Assembly (NCBI RefSeq): GCF_914767665.1
Contig: NC_059503.1
Coordinates: forward strand, 5,952,001 to 6,016,000
Length of the DNA stretch: 64,000 nt
From: Harmonia axyridis
Lineage: Eukaryota; Arthropoda; Insecta; Coleoptera; Coccinellidae
Direction: 5' to 3'
The position numbers and the translations under genes are program-made. Shown one piece after another: positions 1 to 12,200 of the stretch; the stretch's first letter is position 1, and every line of letters begins with the position of its first letter. The notes under the pieces are model-generated. The model was not told the origin of the DNA and made no database searches. It saw only the letters and a list, made by a program, of their open reading frames with translations.

Positions 1-1124
1 TCGACACAAGTGGACATTTGAGAAATCGGATACTGGCACCTTCACCATTTTGTACTCACCGAAGATAACTTGCAGGTTTCAATAACAGCACATCCTTATC
101 TGGAACTAATTGTCATAACACACACGAAACCTTAGTGAGAGTAATTATCCTTTATTTGGCCATTTCACTCTTCAAAACGAAGTTTAACACATCTTTGTTT
201 GAACGTTCAAATGGGTCAATTAGATACCAGCGCATTCACCATTTTGTACTTGAAGTCTATCATATACATGCATTTTGGTCTGAAAAAAAGGCAGTTTCTG
301 ACTGAAAAATAGGGTAATAGCATTTTAAAAGGAACTTTCGAATGGGCAAATAAAGGATGTATTTTATTTCCATTGTAACGAAATGGTTAACCATTGTTTA
401 CCTGCTCGCAAATGAAAATTTTAGGTTAACAAACATGCATTGAACAAATCCAGTTTACATTCTAAGAACTGAACTTCAATGAAATGTGAACTTTCCATCA
501 ATACACCAATAACAATAGTGGAAATGCCTCAGCTTGTCCCAACCACCAATAAACGATCAAACGTTCTACCTTCACGAATGAACAAGAATTCTCATCATTA
601 CCCAACTTCATTGATTGAATTTACCGCTTCCTCCAACCCATAAACCAAGAAAACACGTTCCCCAAACGCAGAAAAAGACCGGAGTTACCTCCAAATTATC
701 TCAGCACTGCGGTATAAAACTTGGAATTTATTTGAGACTCAAAAAGGTTAAACTAATCTGTGAAAGAGGAGTGTCAGTCCGGTTTACCATCAAACCGTAA
801 AAACTGAATATACGAGTTCTCCCAGCCTTCTAAAACGCATTTCACACTTGAAGCGGAAAGAGAATTTTTATTTTTATTTTTATGGACGTTCGTTAATGCA
901 AACCTTTTACGAGCTGTAAACAACTAGTAAAAGTGAGTTGGAGGTGATCTGCTCTTCAAAAGTGGATGTTGGTGTTTTTCTTGATTCATTTCTAAAGGAA
1001 GCGTTTGAATTTATATTCAAGAAAATATTCCAGAGCTTGAAATCTTAGAGAATCTTCAAACTTCAACTTCGAACATCCATAAAACACTGACATATTCGTT
1101 CCTGGGAAGATTGTAAAACGATAA
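1..1124. other. no gene recognised (left flank)
   Basis: AT-rich DNA without a convincing exon, RNA gene or transposon end. The short open frames here have no recognisable motif. It could be intergenic, or part of the tomosyn first intron, because the tomosyn start exon was not found to its right. Confidence 0.5.
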
Positions 1125-1126
1125 TA

Positions 1127-2064
1127 ACGGGTGTTTTTTTTCGAGGTATATAACTTTAAGTTGGCATTACTGTTCAAGATGGCGACCGATTTAACAGCTG
1201 TCAAGTGATTTATTCTCAGTTTGGTTCGGCAATTCATCATGAATAGAATCAAGCCTGAATACCGCTTGCAAATATTGCAATTTCATTTCGAAAATAATAG
1301 TTCTGTGCGGAATACGTATCGCACACTACGTCCATTTTATTTTGTTTAGCGATGAAGCGCACTTCTGGTTGAATGGCTACGTCAACAAACAATACTGCCG
1401 CATTTGGAGTGAAGCTAATCCTCAAGTGTATGTCGAAACACTGTTACATCCAGAAAAACTGACTGTTTGGTGCGCTTTATGGGCTGGTGGAATCATTGGT
1501 CCGTACTTCTTCAAAAACGATAATGGCCAGAACGTTACAGTCAATGGTAATCGGTATAGAGCCATGATTACTAACTTTTTCATTCCTGAATTGAACAACC
1601 ATGATGTCCAGGAGCTGTGGTTCCAACAAGACGGCGCAACATGTCACACAGCTAGTACCACAATCGATTTATTGAAAGACACGTTTGGTGACCGCCTAAT
1701 TTCACGTTTTACACCTGTGAATTGGCCTCCAAGATCTTGTGATTTAACACCGCTAGACTACTTTCTGTGGGGCTATGTAAAGTCATTAGTCCATGCGGAT
1801 AAGCCACAAACCCTTGACCATTTGGAAGATAACATTCGTCGTGTTATTGCTCATATACGTCCACAAATGTTGGAAAAAGTCATCGAAAATTGGACGTCCA
1901 GATTGGACTACATCCGAGCCAGCCGTGGCGGTCATGCCAGAAATCATATTTAAAATGTAATGCCACAAGATTATCTTGCGGATAAATGAAATTCATGTCA
2001 ATCGAATAATCCATCGTTTTTTTATTGCAATTTAAAGTTCTATAACTCTAAAAGAAACACCCTT
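1127..2064 (+). mobile_element. DD41D Tc1/mariner-type element, copy A (internally deleted)
   Basis: Flanked by TA dinucleotides (1125-1126 and 2065-2066), as expected for a Tc1/mariner target duplication. The ends are inverted repeats beginning GGGTGTTTTTTT and running for about 30 bp. An N-terminal helix-turn-helix type reading frame starts at ATG 1240 (MNRIKPEYRLQ...) and stops at the deletion junction near 1348. The DDE catalytic part follows in another frame at 1342-1953 (FSDEAHF, QQDGATCHTA, LTPLDYFLWG). The second and third Asp are separated by 41 residues, so this is a DD41D transposase. The C-terminal tail is frameshifted near 1937. The element is non-autonomous. Confidence 0.9.
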
Positions 2065-2560
2065 TATATATTCATAGAATATTGCAAAGCTTATTGACTT
2101 ATCACTTCTTCTTTCTTAGAATCCCATATAACTATCAACCGTCTGTCTCTAACCTTACTTCCCATAAACAAAATCATTCAGTCCCCTATGCCACAACTCT
2201 TCGAGACTTCACCAGGTGCAACATAATTTTCAAAGGATTTTCGTGTTCCTTCAGGACATGCCCTAATCACCCCAATCTCTCCCTTTTGAACGACATGGAA
2301 AACCAACTGAGTGTTCCATTTTCCGGCTTTCCATGTCACTTTCACCAGACGTACACCATACCGATAACTTATCTATGCATCTGTACAGGGCCGCATCTCA
2401 AAAGAGAACATGGAGGATGAGGGATATGAATAATTGCTCTTCTGTCAACGGAAGACTTTCAGCTCCAATCTCTCGAGATATGAAGCCATTAGGTTTATTT
2501 AATCTGGCATGAGAATCTGGCTGGCAATCGCTTGCATGGGTGGTGGGGATTTTTGGAAGT

Positions 2561-2704
2561 GTCAGCGCCCTAGCAGTTATCAGTGTCGCCAACCGTATGC
2601 AGCAGAACGTTTACGCTACTGAAGAATTACTGTTGACGATTTCTAGCATGAAAGCAGCCCACAAAGCGATGAATTTCAAGAAGCTCACAGCCCAAGATTC
2701 GTTG
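2561..2704 (+). repeat. unassigned dispersed repeat, copy 1
   Basis: About 145 bp that reappears, diverged, at 4139-4285 in the same orientation. Shared blocks include ATCAGTGTCGCCAACCGTAT, GAATTTCAAGA and a GTCARCGCCC start. It has no recognised coding content. A DD41D element lies between the two copies. Confidence 0.6.
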
Positions 2705-2810
2705 ATGGCTCGAGGATTGTCTTTCTCCATATACGACAATTTTGTATAAGCCATGATTCTCACGTAGTCGAAGGACAAAGGCCAACAAGTTGAGAATGGA
2801 GACGTATCTG

Positions 2811-3739
2811 AAGGGTTTTTTTTTAGAGCAATAAAACTTTAAATTGCAATGAAACAACGATGGATTATTCGATTGACATGAATTTTATTTATCCGCAAGA
2901 TAATCTTGTGGCATTACATTTCAAATATGATTTCTGGCATATGACCGCCAAGGCTGGCTCGGATGTAGTCCAATCTGGACGTCCAATTTTCGATGACTTT
3001 CTCCAACATTTGTGACCGTATATCGGCAATAACACGGCGAATGTTGTCTTCCAAATGGTCAAGGGTCTGTGGCTTATCCGCATAGACCAATGACTTTACA
3101 TAGCCCCACAGAAAGTAGTCTAGCGGTGTTAAATCCCAAGATCTTGGAGGCCAATTCACAGGTCCAAAACGGGAAATTAGGCGGTCGCCAAACGTATCTT
3201 TCAATAAATCGATTGTGGCACGAGCTGTGTGACATGTTGCGCCGTCTTGTTGGAACCACAGCTCCTGGACATCATGGTTGTTCAATTCAGGAATGAAAAG
3301 TTAGTAATCATGGCTCTATACCGATCACGATTGACTGTAACCAACTGGCCTTCATCGTTTTTGAAGAAGTACGGACCAATGATTCCACCAGCCCATAAAG
3401 CGCACCAAACAGTCAGTTTTTCTGGATGTAACGGAGTTTCGACATACACTTGAGGATAAGCTTCACTCCAAATGCGGCAGTTTTGTTTGTTGACGTATCC
3501 ATTCAACCAGAAGTGCTCTTCATCGCTAAAATGGACGCAGTGTGCGATACGTATTCCGCACAGAACCATTATTTTCGAAATAAAATTTCACTATTTGCAA
3601 GCATTGTTCAATTATGAGTTTATTCATGATGAATTGCCAATCCAAACTGAAAATAAATCACTTGACAGCTGTTAAATCGGTCGCCATCTTGAACAGAAAT
3701 GCCAACTTAAAGTTATATACCTCGAAAAAAAACACCCGT
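2811..3739 (-). mobile_element. DD41D Tc1/mariner-type element, copy B (internally deleted)
   Basis: Same family and same internal deletion as the copy at 1127, in inverse orientation. The TA target site is kept on the right (3740-3741), while the left flank reads TG. The DDE region is split by a frameshift into 3282-3569 (FSDEEHFWLN) and 2914-3285 (QQDGATCHTA, LTPLDYFLWG). The HTH reading frame begins near 3613 on the minus strand and is out of frame with the DDE part. It is a dead copy. Confidence 0.88.
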
Positions 3740-3741
3740 TA

Positions 3742-5521
3742 CATTTGGGCGTCTTCTACAATATTCTCTTCGGTACGCACATTCATTTGTCGTGTTGATA
3801 GTTTTGAATCGAGAAGAGTAAACTTAGTGCGAAACGAACAAAAACTGCAGGAATTGCTTGTTCACTGGGTCAATTATATTGATCGTAAAATGGACAAAGT
3901 GCTTTATGGAATTTCCACAATTTGGGAGCATTTTCCTGACGTTAAACGAATCATGATGAATTGCCAAATCTTACTGATCCGAGATGTCAACATAGATTGA
4001 CATTCTCAAGTGTCAAACCATAGACAACAACCATCAAAACTTCTCATGCAGCTAAAAAACATCGAATACATAAATAATTATCATCATATCTTTTCCAGTT
4101 ATAGAAAAACACCTATCTGTCAAACCGACATTCCTCCTGTCAACGCCCCGACAGCTATCAGTGTCGCCAACCGTATCGCAACAAAACGTTTCCTTCACTA
4201 AAGAATGACCGTTGACGATTCCAAACACGAAAGCAGTCTACGTAGGGGTGAATTTCAAGAGGCTCAAAGCCCCAGATAGTCCGTCCTTGAAACAATGTGC
4301 AGGTATATCCCATTAGGACGTTCCGCGGTCACGTGAACACGCCAATCACGTGTCCGTCCTTGTGGGGAGGAAACCAGCAATTCGTTCCGTAAATAACAAC
4401 CCCATTTACTGTCAATATTTGTAGTATGAGAGTTCTCTCTCCCTCGCTTATTTTTCAACAGTCAGTTATTACCCATTATTTGCGCAGAGATTGGTCCTTC
4501 TCATCAGGATTCTGTCGTGGACCTTTGGGGTAGTTTTCTTGGGGGAGGGGGTGGTCGATCGATTGACCTAGTTTCGTCGGAGATCGGGAAGTCAACAAGT
4601 AAGATCGATGGGGTGGTCTCTACCCTCTGAAAGATAATGGAGGGGAGATTGCCGAAATTATTTTCGGCCTATATAGGGGTTCTTGTTAATTTTAATTATG
4701 ATGTTTTAATCGTTTCGTCTTAGGTCTAATGAGTATTTCGCACAAAGCTTTGATCGGCATTTCAGATGGTTTTTGTTTGTTGGAAATTTATGGTGGATCC
4801 AATGATTATTTGTAGGATACAATTAATATGGAGAATCATACAAAGGCGTGCAAAGCTTTTTCAGGACCAAAATTGTCGAAATAGTTATATTTTGAAGATT
4901 CTTGCGAGTTGTTGTATTTTAGATCCTTTTATTTTTCGGCAAAAACTATAGCTTGTAGTAGAATTATTAAATAGATGTTGAACTATACCTGAAACGTCAT
5001 TATTTTTTATCTAAACGCTCTATATTTGGAAATAAAGTCTTACTAAGAATGCATCTAAATTGAAAAATTCATCACAAAAATTGTGAAAATTTTGCATTTA
5101 CACAAAACTAAAGCATTTTTGGACCGGCGTGAAGCACCTTCATGGCTGGCAATGGTGAAACTGGTGAAAAATTTGAGCAAATGTTCGAAGTGGTCATGGA
5201 AAATTTCATGAAAAGGATAATTGTGCTGCAACCGTAGCTGTGGCCGTCATTTGGCTAATATCGATTTTCATCGTGAATAGGACACCTTATAAAGGCTTAA
5301 ATAATGAAGGTTTATTGAGTCAACTTGATGAAGGATTATTACTCTTGTCTTTTTCAGAATTGGAATTATATTCCAAGACAAAAATAAACCAAATATATCA
5401 TAAAGATATATATATATTATTGTGACGGAATTGACACAAAGTTGTCATTTTTTTTTGTATTAATTAGGAAACCTACTTTCCTCTTCGTAATGAAATACAT
5501 TGATTTCGTTATAGTTATTTA
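3742..5521. other. no gene recognised; one repeat copy inside
   Basis: Contains copy 2 of the 145-bp repeat (4139-4285). The rest shows no exon, RNA gene or transposon end that I can support. A G-rich stretch lies near 4535-4555. Confidence 0.45.
4139..4285 (+). repeat. unassigned dispersed repeat, copy 2
   Basis: Diverged direct copy of 2561-2704. Both share the GTCGCCAACCGTAT core and an aligned downstream block, with small indels. Function unknown. Confidence 0.6.
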
Positions 5522-5639
5522 TAATACAAGTGCAGAAGGCATTGATATTCTTCCACGAGTTCAAAATTCAAAAACGAGCCACGAAGTGGCGAGTTTTGGA
5601 ATGAACGAGTGGTAGAATGAGCCTTCTGTACGAGTATTA
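5522..5639. repeat. short foldback (MITE-like) repeat
   Basis: About 118 bp with imperfect inverted ends (TAATAC...CAGAAGGC against GCCTTCTGTACGAGTATTA) and a central perfect palindrome around GCCACGAAGTGGC. It looks like a small hairpin element with no coding capacity. Confidence 0.55.
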
Positions 5640-6067
5640 TACATTATTTTCTCTAATTCATTGCATTTTCATTGAAATTAATGAAATATTTCCATAAATA
5701 TATTTTAGTGATTTTTGCATTGAAAAATGTTGGTTGGCAGAACTGATTTCTTTAAGGCAAATTGATGAATTGACAGATAAAGCCGTGGCGGAAAATTCGG
5801 AGTACCAACATAGAATAATAAAATATAACCATGAAAACTGTGCGTTTCTGATATATTCTCGCACGATTTTGTTCTACAAGATGTGGAAGAATGAACGGAA
5901 TAACCACAGAATTAGAGAAAAAATATACTAGTTTTTTCTTCAATGTAAAAATGAAACCTGTTGTTGGAAAACCCAAAATTGTTCATCCCACGAAAAATTT
6001 TCTTTTTTTGGTTTGCATCTCAGTTTACATTTTCCTCCGAGAAAATATCACTTTAATACACAATGTA

Positions 6068-7615
6068 CAGGGTGGGCAAATAAGCGAGGTAAGCGGCTAT
6101 ATCTCAGGATCCACTCATCGTAGAGACTTGCGGTAAAAATTTTTACCACTAAAGTAAACAAAAGAAAACACTGGAAATTGTTTTGAAGTTCATACCTCCA
6201 CCGCTAGGGGGCGTAATGGCTATCGTCGAGTAGAAAAATGCATTTTACTCGAAAAATTTTCATATTAAGTTGGAAAAAAAATATCATCACTGTAAACCTT
6301 GGAAAATTCTCTATCTGTTTGAATTGTCACTTTCGATTTTGCAACATCAAATAAGGGTGGGGCAAAGATAGAAATCTGACTGATTGAAATGTCTGTAACT
6401 TCAGTTTGGCTCAACATTTTTGAGCAAATTAGATCTTATTTGAGAGACAACATCTTGTTGATTAAGGAAAAAATATACTCATGATGAATTCGATTCAGCT
6501 GCTTCCGATAGGGAGCGCTGAGTCAGAAGTTCATTGTTTTGTTCATTTTTCTCTGAAATTTCAAATGTAATGATAGGATTTTCTTAACAGAAACAAAAAT
6601 TTCATTAAATTTGCATGAAAAAACCTAAAGATCGCAAAGCGATAATTTCAGGCGTTCTGAAGTTATGACCGAAAGAAGATATTCTTCAACTGATGCACTG
6701 CGAACAACAAAATTGAGTCTTCAAGTTCTAACAGAAACAGAAATCCCATCAAATTTGTATGAAAAAACCAAAAGGTCGCAAAGCGATAGCTTCAGGGGTT
6801 CTGGAGTTATGGCCGAAAGAAGACACAATTTAGTTTTTCAGTGCATCAGTTGAAGAATATCTTTTTTCGTCCATAACTAGAGAACCCCTGAAGCTATCGC
6901 TTTGCGACCTTTTGGTTTTTTCATACAAATTTGATGGGATTTCTGTTTCTGTTAGAACTTGAAGACTCAATTTGGTTTTTCGCAGTGCATCAGTTGAAGA
7001 ATATCTTCTTTCGGCCATAACTTCAGAACGCCTGAAATTATCGCTTTGCGACCTTCAGGTTTTTTCATGCAAATTCAATGAAATTTTTGTTTCTGTTAAG
7101 TAAATCTTATCATTACATTTGAAATTTCAGAGAAAAATGAACAAAACAATGAACTTCTGACTCAGCGCTCCCTATCGGAAGCAGCTGAATCGAATTCATC
7201 ATGAGTATATTTTTTCCTTAATCAACAAGATGTTGTCTCTCAAATAAGATCTAATTTGCTCAAAAATGTTGAGCCAAACTGAAGTTACAGACATTTCAAT
7301 CAGTCAGATTTCTATCTTTGCCCCACCCTTATTTGATGTCGCAAAATCGAAAGTGACAATTCAAACAGATAGAGAATTTTCCAAGGTTTACAGTGATGAT
7401 ATTTTTTTTCCAACTTAATATGAAAATTTTTCGAGTAAAATGCATTTTTCTACTCGACGATAGCTATTACGCCCCCTAGCGGTGGAGGTATGAACTTCAA
7501 AACAATTTCCAGTGATTTCTTTTGTTTACTTTAGTGGTAAAATTTTTTACCGCAAGTCTCTACGATGAGTGGTTCCTGAGATATAGCCGCTTACCTCGCT
7601 TATTTGCCCACCCTG
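6068..7615. mobile_element. 1.5-kb foldback transposon with ~770-bp arms
   Basis: The two halves are near-perfect inverted copies meeting around 6841. The left end CAGGGTGGGCAAATAAGCG is mirrored at the right end, and a TA (within GTAC) sits at each border (6066-6067, 7616-7617). Inside each arm a roughly 180-bp unit containing AACAGAAACA and GCAAAGCGATA is repeated in tandem, so the centre is a nest of direct and inverted copies. No transposase is encoded. Sparse differences between the arms suggest recent formation or gene conversion. Probably a non-autonomous TA-inserting element. Confidence 0.85.
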
Positions 7616-7617
7616 TA

Positions 7618-9114
7618 CAATTGTTACCTTCTTTCTACTCTCCTTTAATCGATTCCTTCCAAACCAGGAAGGCACTGTTATCAGGTTGAACCATCTCATT
7701 CGAATCTTCCATTTCTTCGGCAACAGCAACACCTGCTGTTCCCTCTTCTTAATCAGCAACAGACCATTCCTTCATGAATAAAGCTGCCAAATACGATCGT
7801 TTCTATAACGAAGACCATAGAGAATGAACGAGAAAATTGTAGCGTTTTTATTCAGGTGACTGGATACGAAATAACCTTTTTAATTAAACATTAAATTTCG
7901 AAGAGCCATGAATGCATTAACCGAGGAACAAAAGTCGAGATGGGGAGCAATTGAAAAGGCCCAGATTTTGTGCGTTCGCATTTTCATTATTAAACGGGGA
8001 TAAAAAAAACCTGGGAAAGTTGGAGTTCCATCAACTGAGGATCATTCCAGAGGGCGGCACCGTATTGAATTATGTTCCAGGTTTTTTTCGGTTTCTCGTT
8101 ATGAGAATCATTCTCGTTACGTTTGCGGCATTGCATTCATATTTTATTCAGATTGATTCTTTTCTTATTTCTGACTTGGAGATTCGAAATAACGAGGTTG
8201 CTTTCTTTACTCTGCTTTGAAATTTTCTCAGGGGAAAATTCAAATGTCTTGAGTAAGAGGCAGAACATCTCGTCACTATAATAAAGTGATTATAAATGTG
8301 ATCCAATCAGTGCTTTCAGAGATAATGTCAGCAAAACAGATTGCAGGTATCTGTAATCTGTGGTCAGCAACAATGTTGCGAATTTCGAATACATTAGTTG
8401 GTACTTTCATAGCTTAGGTTAACACATAGAATATTGACACAACCACAAAGTTGGAATAATATATTATGAAATTATTTCGATTACATAGAGAATAAAATCT
8501 GTGATCCGAATTGATATTTATTGCAGTTTTCGAAACGTCATATTCATTTTTCAATTAATTTAGCGTTGAAAGAAGTAAATATGAATGCATCAAGTGAATC
8601 AGATCTAGATTTTCGAAAAATCCAACTGAAATTATTGAATCTGCTCATACAATAACCGAAAGTTTACTACATTCAATCGAAGGATTGTCATTCGGATCTT
8701 GACACAGAATATACATTCCATAAAAAGTGATGAAATAAAAAATGGAGTCAAAATGCTTACGTTACAAGGTGTTACATTATTATTATTATTATACATATAT
8801 CAAGTGATGGATTACTAACATGTTGTTATCAAATTCTGAAGAAGTCGTGAAGAAAACCTATTCAGCAATATTTTATCCTTAACACTGGAGGAGCTATCTT
8901 GGGCCATTGGATTTAGATGTAATAAGCTTAAGTCTCCATATTTCCAATATGATACCTAACGAACAGACTAAAATAAACAAAATCCTTGTGTACAACAGAA
9001 AACAAAGAGAAATTACAGGACTATTTCCTCGATAGAATTTTAACAATTATAAATGACTATATTTTAAAGTTCATGGTTTCTTCTAAACGATTCTTCAATT
9101 TTTTTTCTTTTCAG
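7618..9114. other. no gene recognised upstream of first tomosyn exon
   Basis: AT-rich sequence, most likely intronic, with an (ATT)n microsatellite near 8778-8797. No tomosyn start exon was found here. The 3' end is the pyrimidine tract and acceptor of the first visible exon (TTTTCAG at 9108-9114). Confidence 0.5.
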
Positions 9115-9212
9115 ACTTTCCGGCATGGCTTTCCATTTCAACCGACGTCGATGGCCTTTGATCCTGTCCAGAAACTCCTAGCGATTGGATCAAAATGTGG
9201 CTCTCTAAGAAT
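9115..9212 (+). CDS. tomosyn: tomosyn exon (first visible)
   Basis: Encodes TFRHGFPFQP...LLAIGSKCGSLR, the first blade of the N-terminal WD40 propeller. The acceptor is TTTTCAG. The donor GT is at 9213, leaving two bases (AT) that are completed across an 18.5-kb intron. It enters in phase 0, so an upstream coding exon ending on a codon boundary is expected. Confidence 0.93.
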
Positions 9213-12200
9213 GTATCCTTTTGAAATGCCTACACCAATTTTGGTCGAAGATTTCAATTTCTAGCTTGACTTCATCTGAAATTAATGGTTCGAATCAATA
9301 CCCGTCAATATGGACAAAATTCATTCAATTTATTTACTGATAGAATCACGAAGAAAAATAAGGGAAGGAAAAGATTATTGCGTAAAAGGTTTTCATCTTT
9401 CAAAAAAAATATTTCAGTCGACAAAAGCGGAAAACCCAAGGTAAGTCATTTGATATTTTCCTGACGTATAATCCACCATGCTATAGCCAGCTGATTGTAT
9501 TTTTTCGTCTAGATATTGGGTTAGCTAAAATTTTATAAATTTTCAGTTGGGAGGAAATGACAATGTATTTTTTTTTCTTCGTGTTCGAGGGGCTGCCGTC
9601 GCTCTCCCCCCCAACCGAGTCGTAGCTGACGTTCACGAGGCTTTTTATTACTATTATCTGATGCATCTCACCAAGTACCTCTCGAGAGGAAATAATCAAA
9701 CAAATTTGCACCTGGCTCCCGGACTATTATATTTTTAATGGTGTAACTGGCCAGTAGTTTTTTTTTCGGCATTTCTAGTGTGGAAATTTCCTGAATTTGT
9801 TTCCTTCCTCTTAATATCCTTATTTCCAATCTACAACAATGCGATTCTTTCCATCGTATCGTCAACAACAAGAGGAGATGTCCTCTCCAAGGTATTGCAT
9901 CAATCATTAAGAGAGATGTATCCGACTCCAGTTTGAAGCGTACGAGCAGAGGCAGGAAAAAAAAAGCGGATAAACGTCGAGAAACGGAAAATCTGCATTT
10001 TCTATCCGTTTTGACCTCGTGGGGAAATAAAAATCCCTTTATAACCGGATCTGCGGGCCAAATCCAGGAATTTATGACGTCCGACTTCTGGAATCCCATC
10101 CCAGGTAGATAGGGGAGTCAATCCCTCTCCAGTTTTGTTGATTGCGTACTCCCAGGAGATACAGGGTGGGCCAAATCATTATTTTAGCGTAGAAAACAGA
10201 TGAACAGGGTGTTTCTGAATTGGAGGTACAGGAAAATGAGATATTCCTCAGATAATTTATGAAAAAAAGTCCATTGATCAAACACTTTGTTTTCTATAGG
10301 GTGTTTTTTTCAAGGTATGCAACTTTAAGTTGGCATTACTGTTCAAGATGGCGACCGATTTAACAGCTGTCAAATGATTTATTCTCAGTTTGGATTGGCA
10401 ATTCATCATGAATAGACTCACGCCTAAACAACGCTTGCAAATAGTGCAATTTCATTTGGAAAATAATGGTTCTGTGTGGAATACGTATCGCGCACTACGT
10501 CCATTTTATTTTGTTTAGCGATGAAGCGCACTTCTGGTTGAATGGCTACGTCAACAAACAAAACTGCCGCATTTGGAGTGAAGCTAATCCTCAAGTTAAT
10601 GTCGAAACACCGTTACATCCAGAAAAACTGACTGTTTGGTGCGCTTTATGGGCTGGTGGAATCATTGGTCCGTACTTCTTCAAAAACGATGATGGCCAGA
10701 ACGTTACAGTCAATAGTGATCGGTATAAAGCCATGATCACTAACTTTTTCATTCCTGAATTGAACAACCATGATGTCCAGGAGCTGTGGTTCCAACAAGA
10801 CGGCGCAACATGTCACACAGCTCGTGCCACAATCGATTTATTGAGAGACACGTTTGGTGACCGCCTAATTTCACGTTTTGGACCTGTGAATTGGCCTCCA
10901 AGATTTTGTGATTTAACACCGCTAGACTACTTTCTGTGGGGCTATGTAAAGTCATTGGTCTATGCGGATAAGCCACAAACCCTTGACCATTTGGAAGACA
11001 ACTTTCGCCGTGTTATTGCCTATATACGGCCACAAATGTTGGAAAAATTCATCAAAAATTGGACGTCCAGATTGGGCTACATCCAAGCCAGCCGTGGCGG
11101 TCATATGCCAGAAATCATATTTAAAATGTAATGCCACAAGATTATCTTGCGGATAAATAAAATTCATGTCAATCGAATAATCCATCGTTGCTTTATTGCA
11201 ATTTAAAGTTCTATAGCTCTAAAAAAAAAACACCCTTTAGATACAGGATGTTTCTTGTAGTCCTTTTATCCTATAATAGATGGCTGTAGCGGTAAGTGGT
11301 AGTCGATATAAATAGATCGTAGATGTCATATAATAGATCTAGATATTTGTGAAAATAAAGTCATCGAAAGGTCACAAGAGGTTACAATGAAACTCCCCAT
11401 AAATCTAAATGTAACCAGTTCTCGAACTTCATATTGAATTAATTTACTTTTGGCATTTCTGTAAAACTACTGGGTGTCTAATTCGAAAATATCAACAACT
11501 GAACAACTTCCCTGAAAACCGTCCTATCTTTTCAGATCCTTTTGACCCATTAATTGGAAGTTCATCATCAAATGAAATGAATTAATTTTGTTTTAGTCAA
11601 ATATCCCCACTCACTTTATTGAAGCACGAAAAACACAGAACAATTCGTATCTGAATAATTTTAACGATCAAAGAAAGCTTCCTCATCCACATAAATCATT
11701 CCCTAGAACAGACCAGCCATCCCTTCAGGCCATATCTCAATTAATTCTTCCGAGATTTCCCGACAAACTCTCTACAAAGCAAATTAAAGGAAAATAAAAA
11801 AAAATTGCCTGTGAGCCATACGACTTTTTGCGCTTTGAAACGACTTCAACCACGCACAGTTATTAACTTCATCTCTACCCGGATAAAGATAAAAAGAGGA
11901 CCTGCTTCTCGTCCGACAAGAACCGAATTAAGCCCCGCCAACACCCTCCACCAGGGGCAGATGGGATAGATAGTCCGCCAGTAAGTTCGAACTTCTAGTT
12001 CGAACTTACTGGCATTAATCTCGTGCCTTCTGTCTATCAATTAATAGTAAAATCGTTCCTTAAATAATCTTATTTATCAAAATAAGCCAATTCCACCAAC
12101 GACAACGTACTAATTCGAATGTTAATTTGTTTGTTTGGATTCCGAACACTGACAGGAGAACTAAAATGGCGGTGTGTGGCGTCATCACTAATAGAGCTTA

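Noticed and set aside
7951..8220. 89-codon open frame as a candidate tomosyn start exon
   Set aside because: No similarity to the tomosyn N terminus and no donor in the required phase; hydrophobic run typical of AT-rich noise.
9668..10099. 143-codon open frame on the minus strand
   Set aside because: No recognisable motif and overlapping frames are also open. Nothing suggests a gene inside the tomosyn intron.
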